A DNA stretch of 64,000 nucleotides from Blautia hansenii (GTDB lineage Bacteria > Bacillota > Clostridia > Lachnospirales > Lachnospiraceae): positions 186,001-250,000 of the forward strand of contig NZ_JAAITA010000002.1 of assembly GCF_013304445.1 (NCBI RefSeq), given 5' to 3'. Made by a program: the position numbers and the translations under genes. Each line of letters opens with the position of its first letter. Within the stretch, counting starts at the first letter, position 1. The notes beneath the pieces are model-generated. The model had not been told where the DNA came from. It searched no databases and saw nothing but the letters and a program-made list of their open reading frames with translations. Below, piece by piece: positions 62,057 through 64,000 of the stretch.

Positions 62057-63298
62057 TTAACTTCCTGTCAAAACTTTATTTAAAATGTCAGCAAGAGGCT
62101 CCATGGCATTCATTTCCTCCTGCACTGTATTGGTCTGCGCTCCACATTCCACCAAAAGAGTTTTCGGTCTTAAATGCAGATTGTAGCGGTATCCTCTCAG
62201 ATAAATCGTTCTGGCCAAATCCGGATAGTATTTCTTAGATTCCAACATCATCTGCAGAGAAAAAGCCAGATTTTCTTTGATGTAGGGGTTTGGAAGATAA
62301 GAAATCTCCCCGTTTTGATTCGTTCTGCTCAATCCGTTAAAAAACATAATTTTTGCCGTTTCTTTTCCATTAATATTCGTAACCAGCCGTTTATCATCCG
62401 GAACTCCATCCCTGTGCAGGTCAATGACCACTTCCACACTGGGATTTTCCTCCAGAATAGCTTCCACTCTCTCCTGCGCATAAGTATATGCCTGATTACG
62501 GTCCAGCTTTCCGTTTACAATATCAAAGGTATCTGTCACATGAATAACCTGATAGCCATAGGTATCCCGCAGAAGAGAAGCCAGATACTCCCCCACTCCT
62601 ACAATGGTGGTAGAGGCCTCTCCCGGAATGGAATCAATAAATTCTTCCTGGGAATGGCTATGATAAATCAATATCTGCGGCTGACTGTTGTCTGTCTTCA
62701 TCCGCATATCCATCTGTACCAGTGCGGGAGCGTCTAACTGCTCACTGCTCATACTGGTTGTTTTATCCACTGTATAGAAATTACTCATAACAAACTCAAA
62801 ATCCTGAAATTTTTCCAGTGGGATATCTGTGACCGGCTGTTTTATCTGATTTTCCGCAACTCCTCCTGTTGTACTTGCCTGCTCTGCCTGGGTGCTCTGG
62901 GCATCCACACCTCCTGTATTTTCATATCCCGATTCCGGAGGCCCTGCTTCCTGATTTTCTTCTAACAGCTTTGCCTCCAGAAATTCTGTGTTCTCCTCCA
63001 TAATCTTAGAACTTGTTGCCTGGTCTGTCTCTTCCTGCCCTTCCCGCTGTATATCTGCCGAGGCTGGCAGCAGCCGGGATTCTATCTTCTCCCAAAGCCA
63101 ACCTGTCATGGTTTCCCCATATTCCCGTGTCACGCCTGGAAGATACATTTCTATTGCCTGCTGCTGTACCTGATACAGCATATGCTCTAAAGTACTCTTT
63201 TCCAAAGCCAGCCCTTTTATAACAATATAAACGGCCAGCGCAGCCATTCCCACCCATATCCCGGCGGTCACCACCGTTTCTGCTTTTCTTTTCTTCAC
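62057..63298 (-). CDS. spoIIP: Stage II sporulation protein P
   Basis: A 413-residue sporulation wall hydrolase with an N-terminal membrane helix (about 10-28). SpoIIP is an amidase/endopeptidase that, with SpoIID and SpoIIM, thins septal peptidoglycan during engulfment. Catalytic motifs are ILIYHSHSQEEF (zinc His pair, about residue 215) and VVIDLHRDGV. A Gln/Glu/Ser-rich spacer of about 90 residues precedes the catalytic domain. It follows gpr by 40 bases, the same order as in Bacillus. Its presence marks the organism as an endospore former. Confidence 0.96.
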   Translation of the reverse strand: MKKRKAETVVTAGIWVGMAALAVYIVIKGLALEKSTLEHMLYQVQQQAIEMYLPGVTREYGETMTGWLWEKIESRLLPASADIQREGQEETDQATSSKIMEENTEFLEAKLLEENQEAGPPESGYENTGGVDAQSTQAEQASTTGGVAENQIKQPVTDIPLEKFQDFEFVMSNFYTVDKTTSMSSEQLDAPALVQMDMRMKTDNSQPQILIYHSHSQEEFIDSIPGEASTTIVGVGEYLASLLRDTYGYQVIHVTDTFDIVNGKLDRNQAYTYAQERVEAILEENPSVEVVIDLHRDGVPDDKRLVTNINGKETAKIMFFNGLSRTNQNGEISYLPNPYIKENLAFSLQMMLESKKYYPDLARTIYLRGYRYNLHLRPKTLLVECGAQTNTVQEEMNAMEPLADILNKVLTGS

Positions 63299-63338
63299 CC
63301 TATCACCTCATATCTATATATGAGACAATCCTTTTTAA

Positions 63339-64000
63339 TTATTCCTCGGGTTTGGCAAAAGCCAGATTTAATCCTTCAGAAATTGTAAAGGCCAGACGCT
63401 TAATGGTTTCGTCCACATCTTTCGGGGTCATAAACATACTGTGCAGGGACGGCGCAATCATTTCCTCCAAAAATTCCTTCTTCTCCGCTTCTTCCAGGGT
63501 ATCCAGCAAATGCGCCATAGAATCCCTAACAATGGTTGCTCCATCCACTACCGTAGGAACCCCGATTCCAATTACGCGTATTCCCAAAGTCTCCTGATTC
63601 AATCCGGTTCTGTGATTTCCCACGCCGGAACCGGGACTGATTCCTGTATCCGTTATCTGAATGGTTCGGTTCAGCCGTTTAACACTTCTGGCCGCCAAAG
63701 CGTCGATAGCAATAATAACGTCCGGTCTTGTCTCCTCCGCTACACCTCGCACAATTTCCAGGGTTTCCATACCCGTCTGCCCCATGACTCCCGGAACCAG
63801 ACCGCTGATACTGTGGAGTTTCTCCTCCCCTGTGCCCTGCACGCCATATTCCCTGATAATATGTCTGGTAATATGCAGATTGGATACCACATCCGGCCCC
63901 AGCGCGTCCGGCGTAATATCTCTGTTTCCCAGCCCCACCACCAGAATATTCAGTTCCTGTTTTTCAGGGAGCAGTCCCTTCATATGTTCTGCCAGTTCTT
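63339..64000 (-). CDS. gpr: Germination protease GPR (5' end outside window)
   Basis: The spore protease that degrades small acid-soluble spore proteins at germination, made as a zymogen in the forespore. The visible part is about 220 residues and reads open to the right edge, so the true start lies beyond 64000; an in-frame Met at 63983 is internal. The family segments ILVVGLGNRDITPDALGP, VPGVMGQTGMET and PGSGVGNHR are present. It is followed by spoIIP, a conserved sporulation pair, probably under forespore sigma-G control, though the promoter is not visible. Confidence 0.96.
   Translation of the reverse strand, partial: ELAEHMKGLLPEKQELNILVVGLGNRDITPDALGPDVVSNLHITRHIIREYGVQGTGEEKLHSISGLVPGVMGQTGMETLEIVRGVAEETRPDVIIAIDALAARSVKRLNRTIQITDTGISPGSGVGNHRTGLNQETLGIRVIGIGVPTVVDGATIVRDSMAHLLDTLEEAEKKEFLEEMIAPSLHSMFMTPKDVDETIKRLAFTISEGLNLAFAKPEE

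Noticed and set aside
1-64000. CRISPR array, IS element, integron or prophage
   Set aside because: No regularly spaced repeats, transposase, integrase or phage structural gene was seen on either strand.

Overview
The window reads as chromosome of a Gram-positive, endospore-forming member of the Clostridia, most likely Lachnospiraceae (Blautia/Ruminococcus-like; genus level is inference). Support: the sporulation pair gpr-spoIIP, an LTA-synthase-like enzyme and LCP protein, HPr with both His15 and Ser46, the cdaA-cdaR c-di-AMP pair, AGGAGG-type ribosome binding sites, and sigma-A-like promoters that often carry an extended -10. No transposase, integrase, rRNA, CRISPR array or prophage gene was seen. 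All genes but five are on the minus strand: the plus strand carries an M42 peptidase, a carbamate-kinase-like protein, tRNA-Leu and a D-Ala-D-Ala carboxypeptidase (four entries), the rest is minus.

Layout. 1-14.7 kb is mostly housekeeping: nrdR (cut by the left edge), flavodiiron protein, GNAT acetyltransferase, M42 peptidase, carbamate-kinase-like gene, carA-carB-uppP-ThrE-type exporter halves, tRNA-Leu(CAG), a ClpX-type ATPase and an HtrA protease. 14.9-33.7 kb is a cell-surface polysaccharide region: sugar-1-phosphate transferase, LCP ligase, several GT2 enzymes, a GtrII-like membrane transferase, a DacF-type carboxypeptidase, and an ABC export operon (wzm, wzt with a C-terminal carbohydrate-binding domain, methyltransferase, kinase-like protein with coiled coil, two very large tandem-GT2 enzymes). 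33.8-49.6 kb is again core: azlC-azlD, HPr, cdaR, cdaA, two membrane proteins of unknown function, ComF, RecD2, MreB, UvrA, a CBS protein, HemW and LepA. 49.7-62.0 kb is a second glycan operon: IspD/TarI-like cytidylyltransferase, SDR epimerase, LicD, flippase, GT4, GT2, DUF2304, two polytopic membrane proteins and an LtaS-like phosphotransferase. The right edge holds spoIIP and the truncated gpr.

How the genes may work together. The ABC operon at 24.5-33.7 kb is the most interesting part. A methyltransferase is followed, with translational coupling, by a protein with an APH/eukaryotic-like kinase core, a beta-rich segment and a C-terminal coiled coil, right beside a Wzt that has an extra C-terminal domain. 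This is the domain order of the Gram-negative O-antigen chain terminator WbdD (methyltransferase-kinase-coiled coil), here split over two genes in a Gram-positive. It suggests ABC-dependent export of a polymer whose non-reducing end is capped by phosphate/methyl and read by Wzt. The sugar transferase and LCP protein nearby could start the lipid-linked chain and attach the product to peptidoglycan. The 49.7-62.0 kb operon looks like a separate glycan/phosphodiester pathway, and it sits between spoIIP and lepA, which are near neighbours in Bacillus, so it interrupts an otherwise conserved core order.

Limits: all calls are from reading translated sequence and motifs; no database search was run. 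Promoters and terminators are pattern-based.
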